A DNA stretch of 64,000 nt, taken from NCBI GenBank assembly GCA_020637365.1, contig JACJWE010000001.1:898001-962000 (forward strand), read 5' to 3'. The number at the start of each line of letters is the position of its first letter. Position 1 is the stretch's first letter. Made by a program: the position numbers and the translations under genes. Below, in pieces: positions 8,240 through 16,671 of the stretch. Source of the stretch: Acidimicrobiia bacterium. GTDB lineage: Bacteria > Actinomycetota > Acidimicrobiia > IMCC26256 > JAGNEX01. The notes under the pieces are model-generated. The model made no database searches. It was not told the origin of the DNA and saw only the letters and a program-made list of their open reading frames with translations.

Positions 8240-9781
8240 CTAGTGGATCTTGCAAGCGTTTGTGAGTGTCTCCGGTGATCCGACTTCGCCATCTGGCAAG
8301 GTGCACTCGACACCGCGTTTGTCGTCCAACAGCTTTTGGACGTGTTCGGGGTGAGCCTTGAGGTTGCCTTCCAGGGTTGGGCGAACCAGCCAGTTCGGCA
8401 TGTACTTCTGACCCTTGAAGTAGTTGTCCCACTCCGATCCCAAGGCGTAGGGCGGGTCCGTTTTCACCGGACCGTCCTCGCGTTCGAGGCTGATCAACAC
8501 GATGTCATCGGTCTTCACACGCTGGTGGTCGTCGGCGGTGAACTCAAAGGGTAGGTAGGCGTACTCGATCGGTCCAGCGGTTTCGATGGAGGTGATGATC
8601 TTCTCGCGGTCGGTGATACTGCCCGCCTTGTCGACGCCGGTCAACAACGCGTAGAGAGCATCTGCGGGGCTTTCTTCGCCACCGGTCAGCCGGGTGCCTG
8701 GTTTCCAAGCTTCGGCCATCTTTGCGATGGGAATGTCGGCGCTGTCGAGCAGCCCGCCGAGGTGCCACGCGGTTACCGATCCGACCTTGGCAGCGTCGCC
8801 AGCGAGGTCCACCCAGCGGCGTTCACCCATGTTGGCCGGTGTGCCGAAGAGTTGCGGGCGGAACTCGTCGCTCTTGGCTGTTGGCAGATCGATGTAGTCG
8901 TGGTCGCGGTTGGCGAGTTCGCGAGCGATCAACGCCGTTTCGTCTGGACCACCTGCGATGAACACACATTCGGCGTTTGTCTTTTCGAGTTCCTGAACGA
9001 GTGGCCCAAAGTCGGTGGTGCCCAGCGTGAACTCAACGTCGGGGAAGGCCTCAAGCCCTGCGTCTTTGGTCACCTGGGCGTAGACCTCTTTGAGCGGTTC
9101 GGCGAACGGACCGGTCAGCAAGATGTCTCGCGCCATGACGACGTTTTTGAACTGACGGTCCGATGATGCGTACCCCATGATCGGGTCGATGGCCGCTTCC
9201 ACCGACAGCAAGAACTGGAAGACTGAGCGGGCTGAATCCGGCTGCGGCCAGAGCGCCCGTTCGAAGCTGACGTCCTGAAACACGCTCATAACGACCATGT
9301 TGTCGCGCTTGATACCGTCGGCAATCTGAGGGATACCCAGTGCGGTGCACCACAGAATGCCCGCCATATTGTCGGTCCCTGCGAGCTTGTCGTAGCTGGT
9401 CTTGGTCGCGTCCACCATGCCTTCGACGGGCGTGTTCTCGGTGACGATGCTGATCTTGCGCCCGCCGATGCCGCCCTTTGAATTGATGTCGTTCTCGGCG
9501 ATGGCGAGCGAGCGGGCGACGACGTCGCCGACGAACGCGCCCAATCCCTCGGTGGGGACGATGACGCCGACTTTGATGGCGTCATCGGATCCAGCCCCAT
9601 CGCCTTTGGCTCCAGAACTTTGTGAGGAAGATCCTTGGTTGTCAACACTCTTGTCGCTGCACGCGGCGAGCGACGCCGCGAAGCCTGGGATTGCGAAGAA
9701 GCCAGCGAGGCCTCCGGCCCGCTTGATGACATCGCGTCGAGTAACCGAACTGCCGGTCACCCGTGGTGGGCGTTGCTGCAT
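8240..9781 (-). CDS. ABC transporter substrate-binding lipoprotein, branched-chain amino acid/amide type
   Basis: Extracytoplasmic periplasmic-binding-protein-fold protein of the LivK/urea/amide class. The 513-residue product starts with a twin-arginine signal (RRDVIKRAGG, R15-R16) followed by a lipobox LAAC (C41), so it is probably exported by Tat and lipid-anchored. The binding domain begins at IKVGVIVPTEG and continues through typical type I segments such as GGIGGRKI. No permease or ATPase genes are next to it, so it is an orphan binding protein here. The ligand is unknown. Start ATG at 9781 gives a complete signal. Confidence 0.88.
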   Translation of the reverse strand: MQQRPPRVTGSSVTRRDVIKRAGGLAGFFAIPGFAASLAACSDKSVDNQGSSSQSSGAKGDGAGSDDAIKVGVIVPTEGLGAFVGDVVARSLAIAENDINSKGGIGGRKISIVTENTPVEGMVDATKTSYDKLAGTDNMAGILWCTALGIPQIADGIKRDNMVVMSVFQDVSFERALWPQPDSARSVFQFLLSVEAAIDPIMGYASSDRQFKNVVMARDILLTGPFAEPLKEVYAQVTKDAGLEAFPDVEFTLGTTDFGPLVQELEKTNAECVFIAGGPDETALIARELANRDHDYIDLPTAKSDEFRPQLFGTPANMGERRWVDLAGDAAKVGSVTAWHLGGLLDSADIPIAKMAEAWKPGTRLTGGEESPADALYALLTGVDKAGSITDREKIITSIETAGPIEYAYLPFEFTADDHQRVKTDDIVLISLEREDGPVKTDPPYALGSEWDNYFKGQKYMPNWLVRPTLEGNLKAHPEHVQKLLDDKRGVECTLPDGEVGSPETLTNACKIH

Positions 9782-10107
9782 GTGTTCTGCCTCTCATGTT
9801 CCAGGGCGGGTAACCCTGGGGGGGAAGTCGGTGGTGAGTCAACGGGGCGTAACGAGCGCACGGTCACCGAAGCGGTCCGTCCCTGACCGTGTGGACGGCC
9901 GATCATAGGAAAGCGGACGCGAGTCGTAAAGCAAACTTCGTGAGTAAGAGACGGCAATGTTCTGCGCGGTCGCATTTCGTCTGAATAGACGAGCATCTGC
10001 GGGAGCCGTCTGGCTCTGCTACCAGTCCTCAAGACAATGAACTTGCCGCCTGGGACGAGCCTCGGCACAGCGCACCGCTCGTCCGTTCGAACGGTTGCGT
10101 CTCGCCG

Positions 10108-10293
10108 TTAGCGGAAGCGGTAGGCGACCAGGCCGCCGATCACCACCAACGCCACGACTCCCCCGGATCCCCGGAGGGCGTAGGCAGGGAGGGCACACGC
10201 CACGACGATGACCACGAGAACAAGACCTGACCGAAGCTGTTCGGTAGCGGCCACAAGGAGCGAGCGGAAGTCTTTGCGGCCTGTTGGTTTCAC
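10108..10293 (-). CDS. Small membrane protein, unrecognised
   Basis: A 61-residue frame with one or two hydrophobic segments after a basic N-terminus (about residues 23-41 and 44-58) and a C-terminal YRFR. It follows the 228-residue membrane protein by 25 bases on the same strand, so the pair may be an operon. I do not recognise a family. Confidence is moderate because the frame is short, but the hydrophobic pattern and close spacing support a real gene. Confidence 0.45.
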   Translation of the reverse strand: MKPTGRKDFRSLLVAATEQLRSGLVLVVIVVACALPAYALRGSGGVVALVVIGGLVAYRFR

Positions 10294-10318
10294 CGAAGCC
10301 CCCTGTTGGTCAGCGTTC

Positions 10319-11005
10319 TCATGCCGCGACGCTGTTCAACAACAGCAACGTGGCGAGGGCGACGAATTGGGCGCACCCCACTCCGCCGAAGAAGGAACCT
10401 GGAGCGTAGCCGTCGCTCGTCCGAACGCTCATGGCGTAGGCGGCCATGCCGCACGCGCAGCCCATGCCTCCGGCGAGAACTCCGTTTACTCCAGAATCCC
10501 AGCCCATGAGTGCGAGCCCCGTGACGAACAGCGCCGTTCCGATGAGAACGGACGGAGCCAAGATGGGGCCCAGAACTGCGGTTCGCCGGTTCGGTGCGGC
10601 CAGCGATGGTTGAAGACTGAACAAACTGTAGGAGCAGATGATCACGCCTCCCGTGGCCACGGCGCTGTCGGCGTTGGCGACGATGAGGACCGACAGTATC
10701 GTCGCTGCGAGGACCGCCGCGGCTTTGCGAAGTCGACCGGGTCCGAGAATTGACGCGACCGGCGTACCGCCGCTGATCAAGAGGTAGCAGAGCGCACCGA
10801 GCAGAGCGCCGAGCGGCTCTGCTGACCATTGGGCGGCAACTGAGGTGGGGACTGCGACGATCAATGAAAAACCCACACCGACCAGCCAGAACCACTTCGT
10901 GTCTTCCTCCGAAACCGCGCTGTGTAGTGCGGGAGCGGTTGCTGCGCGTTCCGGCGCAACGAGTGACGAGATGGTCAGCATGTCAAAGGCGCGACGAATT
11001 CCCAC
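10319..11005 (-). CDS. Multi-pass membrane protein, unrecognised
   Basis: About 228 residues with roughly five to six hydrophobic segments after a soluble N-terminus of about 40 residues, and a Gly/Cys-rich stretch GGMGCACGMAAY near residue 180. The start is unclear: GTG at 11005 or ATG at 10981, neither with a good ribosome site. It is followed closely by a 61-residue membrane protein on the same strand. I cannot assign a function. Confidence 0.6.
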   Translation of the reverse strand: MGIRRAFDMLTISSLVAPERAATAPALHSAVSEEDTKWFWLVGVGFSLIVAVPTSVAAQWSAEPLGALLGALCYLLISGGTPVASILGPGRLRKAAAVLAATILSVLIVANADSAVATGGVIICSYSLFSLQPSLAAPNRRTAVLGPILAPSVLIGTALFVTGLALMGWDSGVNGVLAGGMGCACGMAAYAMSVRTSDGYAPGSFFGGVGCAQFVALATLLLLNSVAA

Positions 11006-11471
11006 AGGTGCTGATCACCCCGTCATCTGGATGGTCGAGAGCCGTGAAGGAATGTTGATCACATGTTTCATCATGACTCTCCTGGTCTCGGCAATCGACA
11101 CCAAAGATTTCTTTTTTGCATTGGTCGACCTGCATCACTCACGGCATAGACACCGTTCTGCTAGGCGCACAACCCTACAGAAGTATCAGCGGAACGGTGT
11201 CGATGCGATGGACGACGGGCCGCGATTCTTAACACGCTAGGTGTCGGAGTGAAGCGAAACAAACACGCGCAGTGAGGTGACAAGGGCTGGTACGCCTGCG
11301 GGAGTCCCAGGTTGAGCGCCGCGCCGCGAATGGGAGAGTTACGTCTTCCGGTTCTGGAGAACTTCTCGGCCAGCTCGCCCTTTTGAGTTATCCACAGGGA
11401 TGATCCCCTATCGATCCACAGGGTCAGCCCCATATGGTGAAAGGAGTCGCCTAGATGAGGAGCTGATCACC
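11006..11471. promoter_or_regulatory. Long intergenic region with a 10-bp dyad and a consensus DnaA-box 9-mer
   Basis: No convincing gene lies in this 466-base gap between divergent genes. GACACCGTTC (11149-11158) is the exact reverse complement of GAACGGTGTC (11192-11201), a 10-bp dyad with a 33-base loop. A T-rich run lies at 11108-11117. TTATCCACA at 11388-11396 matches the consensus DnaA box exactly, and a weaker relative (CGATCCACA) lies about 15 bases on. A single box without an AT-rich unwinding element is not enough to call an origin. A role in expression of the flanking genes is equally possible. Confidence 0.35.
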
Positions 11472-11807
11472 ATGCACTTTGAAGTTCAACTCGTCGACAA
11501 TGATGTTGAAGAAGTTGTGGGTGCCGATTCCTACCAACAAGAAGGCCCCATGACCACGTTCTTTGCCAGAGGTTCCCGCCGCGAGGGAATTGACTCGTGG
11601 TCTTGCAAGATCGCGAGTTTCCGCACGGAGCGGATCGCTCGAATCGTCGCGAAGGGACCTCGGACACTTCCAGACATTCCAGCGCTTGTCGTGCGCGGCA
11701 TGGTCACCGATCGTTCGGAACCCGCACCCGCACCCGCACCCGCACACCGGGAACGCCCCGCACGGGTTCTCGGAGGTGCGCCTGTGGCGGTGAACGGTTA
11801 CGCGTAG
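11472..11807 (+). CDS. Small unknown protein with Pro-Ala repeat tail
   Basis: An 111-residue protein of unrecognised family. The N-terminal 70 residues look like a small mixed alpha/beta domain (FEVQLVDNDVEEVVGADSY). A low-complexity PAPAPAPA tract from a hexanucleotide repeat and a short C-terminal tail follow. The ATG at 11472 has AGGAG about ten bases upstream. A three-codon mini-frame (ATG at 11455) preceded by AAAGGAG sits just ahead of it and may be a leader or chance. Confidence 0.55.
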   Translation: MHFEVQLVDNDVEEVVGADSYQQEGPMTTFFARGSRREGIDSWSCKIASFRTERIARIVAKGPRTLPDIPALVVRGMVTDRSEPAPAPAPAHRERPARVLGGAPVAVNGYA

Positions 11808-11930
11808 CTGAAGTTCTTGCCCATGATCCAGGACGTCGATGGAGGGTCGGTAGGCTTCCACGACGCCGGTCGCGTCCGAAGCGGAGTGTTCGGCGGTGCA
11901 GGGTTTGGCGAAAGAGGAGCCAGAGCGGTC

Positions 11931-13180
11931 TTGTTGACCTTTGCTAACAGACGACCTGGATTCGCCTACTGCTTGTTGGAGTTGCCGCACTCGCGGCTGG
12001 CGCGCTGCTCGCCCAAGCCGCAGGCGCTGAGACGATCATCATCGAGAACCACCTCGTGCCGAGCGAGCACCACAACGGCAACTATCCCGTCATACCTGCA
12101 CCAAATGCGCCGCAGGTGTTCACCGTTTCAGGAACGAACGGTTGCCTGCCCTCGCCGATAACGACGAGCGTTGGTTCATTCGACGGTTCGGGTGTAGGGA
12201 CGGCCACGGTGAATGACCTGCCGACCGTTAACAACTTCGGCCAGCGCTGCGAATACCAGGTTCAACAGCAAGCAAACGACTGTTGGATGTACGGCGACTA
12301 CATCTATGTCGACGGTCGGCGTACCGGTTCACCGTTCCAGATCGGCGTCGGTCGGCCGGTAACCGTCGTTTGGGAGAACATCCCGAGCTGCATGGCACTG
12401 ACCATTGCTGTCAGCGTCTCTGCCAACGATCGGCCGACTAAGCCGTTCATCGTCAACATCACCGGACGGGTTACCGACGGATCAAATGCGCCATGTGCGC
12501 AGTATGACGATCTTGAGTTGGGCGCCAATGACAGCACGACGGTACTCCTCAATACCGGTCCGTTGGATACGCCGTGCCGCTATCTGGTCGAAGAGACCAC
12601 CCCGAGCGGTTGGACCGTCGATGGGCCCTCCCGTATCGAGTTCATGCCCCTCGGCGCCGACAAGATCAAGACGACTCAATTCGTCAACAAGTTCACCGGA
12701 TCGCCAGCGATCACGGCGTCCTCGACCTCAACTCCGCCGCGCACCACGGCAAGCACCAAACCGGTTCAACGTACGACCGCTCCACCACCGCCTGAAACGA
12801 CACGACCTACTGAACCACCCGTCGAGACGACTGAGGCAGCAGCGCCCGTCCCTGTCGAGACCACGGGTTCAGAACAGGCGGTGACAACTGCACCATCGGT
12901 GTCTGCGCCGCCCGTATCAACGGCTGCGACGGTCGTCGCAACGATGCCTGAATCGTCGACTACGACGTCAGCGGCCCTGGTGACCACGACATCACTTCCA
13001 CCGATGACGACGCGAGACGAGGCTGTGGCGGAGACACCGCCTGACCCTTCGTCGTCGATTGACGGCGGACTTCTCGCGCTGGGCTCGGCGGCTGCGGCTG
13101 CGTTGTTGGCATCGTTCCTGTTCGCATGGCGTCGTCGGGGTCACGATGAGGACGACGAGCTCTACGACGACATGTTGTAA
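11931..13180 (+). pseudogene. Membrane-anchored Thr/Pro-rich surface protein (DUF5979-like), signal peptide out of frame
   Basis: The main frame (from 12056) encodes two beta-rich repeats with paired cysteines, as in DUF5979-type surface proteins, then a long Thr/Pro/Glu stalk (about 200-330). It ends in a C-terminal transmembrane helix and an acidic tail after RRR. The same frame upstream reads LLLVGVAALAAGALLAQAAG, a clear export signal, but has no normal start before the stop at 11945. In the neighbouring frame TTG at 11931, with AGGAG upstream, gives LTFANRRPGF. One missing base near 11962 would join the two into a complete signal peptide. Probably a cell-surface adhesin or structural protein; function unknown. 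Confidence 0.7.
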
Positions 13181-13255
13181 CAGCGTTCTGAACGCTCTGC
13201 GGGCGAGGCGCCGCCCTCACCACCGTGAGTCGCCGGCTTCAGGCCTCAGCGTTGG

Positions 13256-13867
13256 TCAGGCAGGTGACGACGATTCACGGTCTGGCCGGAGGTCCTCGAG
13301 CAGTGACTCGACCGTCCGCTCGGTGAGTTCAGTCGCGTACTCGTAGTTGGGATGGGTCGTTCGCAGGATCACCGGTCCAGTCGCGAAGGCCTCGACCTCG
13401 TCGGGCGAGAAGCTGAAGCTCACATAGTGGACCGACGCGGTGACGTCATCGCGAGTGAGCTGGCTGGCATGGTCGGGATCGACGTCGCAGCGCACCACGT
13501 GGGTCGCAAATTCGAATTCGATCGACGTCTCGATGCCGATGAGGCGAGGGAGCCACTCCACCAATGCGTCCTTGTTGGTGAGCTGGATAAACAGCGTGGC
13601 CGAGAGGTGTCCGGGTTCGGGAATGAGCGGGTTGTAGACAGCCAGTTCGTGCTCGATGCCAGCATCGGTGACGATGCGTTCGGCGCGCGCCATCTCCTGG
13701 ATTTGGAAACGGATGGTGTCTCGGTTTTCGAATACCAATGAGACATACGGGCCGATGTCGACTCGTCGGTCGGCTTTGAGTGCGATGACCTGGGAACGAA
13801 ACGCGGCTCGCCCCCGCTCGTATTCACGGTGGTCTGCGATGTCGTCGATGGTCAGGCTGCGGCTCAT
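13256..13867 (-). CDS. DUF3501 family protein
   Basis: A 203-residue protein of the DUF3501 family. The family commonly accompanies Fe-S oxidoreductases and rubrerythrins and has no established biochemical role. It begins with the typical SLTIDDIADHREYERGRAAF and contains NRDTIRFQIQEMARAE. Its ATG overlaps the stop of the upstream Fe-S protein by four bases (ATGA, 13864-13867), so they are co-translated. Context points to peroxide or iron stress. Confidence 0.82.
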   Translation of the reverse strand: MSRSLTIDDIADHREYERGRAAFRSQVIALKADRRVDIGPYVSLVFENRDTIRFQIQEMARAERIVTDAGIEHELAVYNPLIPEPGHLSATLFIQLTNKDALVEWLPRLIGIETSIEFEFATHVVRCDVDPDHASQLTRDDVTASVHYVSFSFSPDEVEAFATGPVILRTTHPNYEYATELTERTVESLLEDLRPDRESSSPA

Positions 13868-15174
13868 GGGGAGTCCTCCTTGAGGCCGTACGCTCGGGCG
13901 ATCACTTCGATCGGATGCGATGGGGTGACGCCGGTCTCGGTCTTGATCGAACTTGCGGCGAGGTGGCAGTCGCCCACCAACACGTCGGGTGTTGTCCTGT
14001 TAATGGCATTGCCCATCTTCTTGGCAACCGAACGGGATTCGTCGTAGTTGTCGGCTCGGAGGCCCCAGGTCCCGTCGATCCCGGAACATTCGGCGACGAC
14101 GGTGATCTTTGCTCCGGTGAGCTTGAGCAGGTCGCGGCTCTTCAGCCCGATGTTCTGCGCCCGAAGATGGCACGGCGCGTGATACGTGATCGTTTCGGGG
14201 ACCGGGCCAGAGAAATCGGTGTCTATCTGGGTGTCGTCACCCTTGTGCAACTTCATCAAGTACTCAGAACTGTCAAAGGTGTGTTCGGCGACCAGCTTCG
14301 CATCGCCGCCACCGATGTAGTCGGGATAGTCGAACTTGAGTACGTAGGAGCAGGTTGGTTGGGGAACAACGATGTCGTTTCCTTGGCGAACTGCCTCGGC
14401 GAGCAACGGCACATTCTTTTGTGCCTGTTTGCGGAAGGACTCGATGTCACCCTGGTGCAGGTACGGGGCGCCGCAACACACCTGGCCCTCAGGCACGCTG
14501 CATTGGACTTGGTTGTGTTCAAGAACGGCCACCAAATCTCGACCGATCTCCGCTTCTTGGTACTCGACCAAGCAGGTCGGGAAGATCGCCACCTTTGCCT
14601 GGGTGCCGGTGAGTCGCTCGGTCGGGCGCTTCTTCCACCACGTCGAAAAGCGTTGTTTTGCGAATGGGGGAAGTACCCGTTCTGATGAGATCCCAGTTGC
14701 GGACTGCACGACGCGTCGCATCGCCGAACCAGGGGTGCCGATCGCTTTGTTCGCGATGCTCGACAATGGACCAGCATTCAAACGGCCAACCAGATCGGTG
14801 TGAGCGAGGGCCGCGTCGGTGACGCGATCCTTGAATCCAGCTTTTCGATTTTCGTGCAGGACCTGCTTTGACCTCAACATCAAACGAGGAAAGTCGAGGT
14901 TCCACTCATGGAGTTCAGGAATGTAGGGGCAGTTGATGTAACAGAGTTTGCAGTTGAAGCATTCATCGACGACCTTGTCTTGCTGATCGGTAGTGAGCTT
15001 CTCCGCGTCTTGGTCGTCGTGCTGATCGATAAAGTCAAAAAGAGTTGGGAATGAGCCGCAAAACTTGAAGCAAAGACGGCACCCATGACAGAGATCGAAG
15101 ACTCGGGTCAGTTCTTGGCGGAGGTCGGCCTCATCGAAGTACTTCGGGTGAAAAGGGTCATAGGTCGTCGTCAT
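13864..15174 (-). CDS. Fe-S oxidoreductase with two ferredoxin clusters and cysteine-rich CCG domains
   Basis: GlpC/heterodisulfide-reductase-like protein of 436 residues. Two [4Fe-4S] motifs lie near the N-terminus: C29, C32, C35, C39 (CHGCRLCFKFC) and C72, C75, C78, C82 (CFNCKLCYINC). The C-terminal half has cysteine-rich domains with GQVCCGAPY and APCHLRAQ. It likely passes electrons to a partner, here plausibly the rubrerythrin encoded downstream in the map and upstream of it the DUF3501 protein. Cytoplasmic, with no membrane segments seen. It overlaps DUF3501 by four bases and follows rubrerythrin on the same strand in the order Fe-S then DUF3501. Confidence 0.88.
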   Translation of the reverse strand: MTTTYDPFHPKYFDEADLRQELTRVFDLCHGCRLCFKFCGSFPTLFDFIDQHDDQDAEKLTTDQQDKVVDECFNCKLCYINCPYIPELHEWNLDFPRLMLRSKQVLHENRKAGFKDRVTDAALAHTDLVGRLNAGPLSSIANKAIGTPGSAMRRVVQSATGISSERVLPPFAKQRFSTWWKKRPTERLTGTQAKVAIFPTCLVEYQEAEIGRDLVAVLEHNQVQCSVPEGQVCCGAPYLHQGDIESFRKQAQKNVPLLAEAVRQGNDIVVPQPTCSYVLKFDYPDYIGGGDAKLVAEHTFDSSEYLMKLHKGDDTQIDTDFSGPVPETITYHAPCHLRAQNIGLKSRDLLKLTGAKITVVAECSGIDGTWGLRADNYDESRSVAKKMGNAINRTTPDVLVGDCHLAASSIKTETGVTPSHPIEVIARAYGLKEDSP

Positions 15175-15234
15175 GGCAGTCCTCAGAGGCCTTCTTTGAG
15201 TTTGTGGGCAACCCGCTCAGATACAACAGCGCCC

Positions 15235-15266
15235 GGTGGTGTCGGGGCATAACCCCGATCACCACC
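15235..15266 (-). terminator. Strong hairpin after rubrerythrin gene
   Basis: GGTGGTGTCGGGG (15235-15247) pairs with CCCCGATCACCACC (15253-15266) around a CATAA loop, with one bulged base. It lies 15 bases after the rubrerythrin stop. There is no T-tract. It would separate rubrerythrin from the Fe-S/DUF3501 pair, or attenuate read-through. Confidence 0.65.
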
Positions 15267-15280
15267 AGATGCGATACCGA

Positions 15281-15700
15281 CTAGCTAATCGAGTCGAGTC
15301 CCTGCTGGAAACGTCCTGCATGTGACTTCTCGGCACGCGCGAGGGTCTCGAGCCATTCACCGATCTCGGCAAAGCCTTCATCGCGTGCGGTCTTCGCGAA
15401 GCCGGGGTACATCTCGGTGTACTCATAGGTCTCACCTTCGATCGCTGAACGAAGGTTGTCGTCGGTGGGACCGACCGGCATGTCGGTTACCGGGTCGCCT
15501 GCTTCGGCGAGGAAGTCGAAGTGACCAAACGCGTGGCCGGTCTCGCCTTCGGCGACGGAGCGAAACAAGGCTGCCACATCGGGGTAGCCCTCGACGTCGG
15601 CCTTCTGCGCAAAGTAGAGGTAACGGCGGTTTGCCTGGCTCTCGCCAGCGAAGGCCTCTTTAAGGTTGTCCTGGGTGGCCGTGCCCTTGAGTTCTGGCAT
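15281..15700 (-). CDS. Rubrerythrin-type diiron protein
   Basis: Ferritin-like diiron peroxidase of 139 residues, lacking the C-terminal rubredoxin domain of classical rubrerythrins. Ligand candidates are E20, the E53-x-x-H56 pair, E90/E93, and E124-x-x-H127. The open frame extends upstream, but the ATG at 15700 has GAGGAG seven bases before it and starts the family domain. It reduces hydrogen peroxide using electrons from an Fe-S donor, plausibly the neighbouring oxidoreductase. The Fur-family gene 195 bases upstream on the same strand suggests metal- or peroxide-dependent control. Confidence 0.9.
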   Translation of the reverse strand: MPELKGTATQDNLKEAFAGESQANRRYLYFAQKADVEGYPDVAALFRSVAEGETGHAFGHFDFLAEAGDPVTDMPVGPTDDNLRSAIEGETYEYTEMYPGFAKTARDEGFAEIGEWLETLARAEKSHAGRFQQGLDSIS

Positions 15701-15894
15701 CTGGGTTCTCCTCGTTGAGATAAATGGATGGTTTTGGGAATTGATCCCGTTCATGCTCGTGGGAGCACGATCTACGCGGTCGCTGTGACGCATCGAGAGC
15801 CGCTGGTTGTCACGCTGGCTCATCGTTGCTGGACCGATTCTGCGCACCGGCGTGTGTGGGGCCGACGCGGCGGTGTCGTACAGGCGGGGATGCT

Positions 15895-16313
15895 CTACTC
15901 ATCGGCACACGAGCCGCATCTGCCGCGGATGATGACATCGGCTCGCGATGCGCGGAAACCCGCATCACCGATGTCGAAACCAGCGAGGTTGATCTCGTGT
16001 GCATCGACATCGATCACCGCACCACAGACGTCGCAGAGCGCGTGATGGTGGTGGTCGGTGCGAAGGTCGAAACGAGTCGCCTCATCGGCGTTTCGAAGTG
16101 CATCCAGTTCCCCATGGCGACGAGGTCGTTAAGGGTTTGGTAGACCGTGCGCATTGAAACCGAGGGAATGCTTTGGATGACCTGCTGGTAGACCTGTTCA
16201 GCGGTCGGGTGGTCGTCACACGCATGAAGGGCATCGAAGACCGAGAGTCGTTGCGGCGTGATCTTGAGGCCTGCGTTGCGGAACTCTTGGGCGAGGACGT
16301 CGGTGGTCTTCAA
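15895..16313 (-). pseudogene. Fur/PerR-family regulator, one-base frameshift
   Basis: Metal-dependent repressor. The 5' part encodes the winged helix (GLKITPQRLSVFDALHA, then SMRTVYQTLNDLVAMG). At the run of four G on the coding strand (16110-16113) the frame breaks. The next frame continues exactly with ELDALRN, then a His-rich TDHHHHALCDVCG and a C-terminal CGSC, the regulatory metal and structural zinc sites. One extra G restores a 139-residue protein. The TTG start at 16313 is set by AAAGG seven bases upstream. Adjacent to rubrerythrin, a PerR-like role is likely. The homopolymer context argues for sequencing error. Confidence 0.82.
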
Positions 16314-16429
16314 GGTCTACCTTTCCCTCGCAGACAGGCCAGAGACCCAGCGGGTCACAGAGCGCTGGGCTCGATTAATGAAGCAATATCCCCGTCGAGG
16401 AGCATCGCTCAGCAAACTGCAATGCCTGA

Positions 16430-16458
16430 AAGTTAGCAGTAATTGTCGCTTTGATCAA
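16430..16458 (-). promoter_or_regulatory. Candidate promoter for the PerR-like gene; rest of 16314-16671 empty
   Basis: On the minus strand TTGATC (16458-16453) and TAACTT (16435-16430) are separated by 17 bases, a plausible housekeeping promoter about 110 bases before the fur start. The remaining gap 16314-16671 shows only unsupported short frames and no hairpin of note. Confidence 0.35.
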
Positions 16459-16671
16459 GGATGCGCTGTACCCTCCCAAAGATCGCCCCGCCGACCAGAG
16501 GGTCTCGGGCGCGCTCAGCCGTGGTTCGCTCAGTTGAGAGGGAGCACGAACCCGGCGCGCTGAGCTCCAGCAGCGCAGGTGGTTGAGGTGACGGCGAAGT
16601 CGGCCCCCAGCGCATGCCCCCAGCGCACGGCGCACATGGTGCGATGGTCGGGCGATGACGGGCGTGATTGT

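Noticed and set aside
11388..11420. Replication origin
   Set aside because: One exact and one weak DnaA box, without a box cluster, AT-rich unwinding region or dnaA/dnaN neighbours.
12766..12987. Val/Gly-rich minus-strand frame
   Set aside because: Antisense of the Thr/Pro stalk of the surface protein; its composition follows from that.
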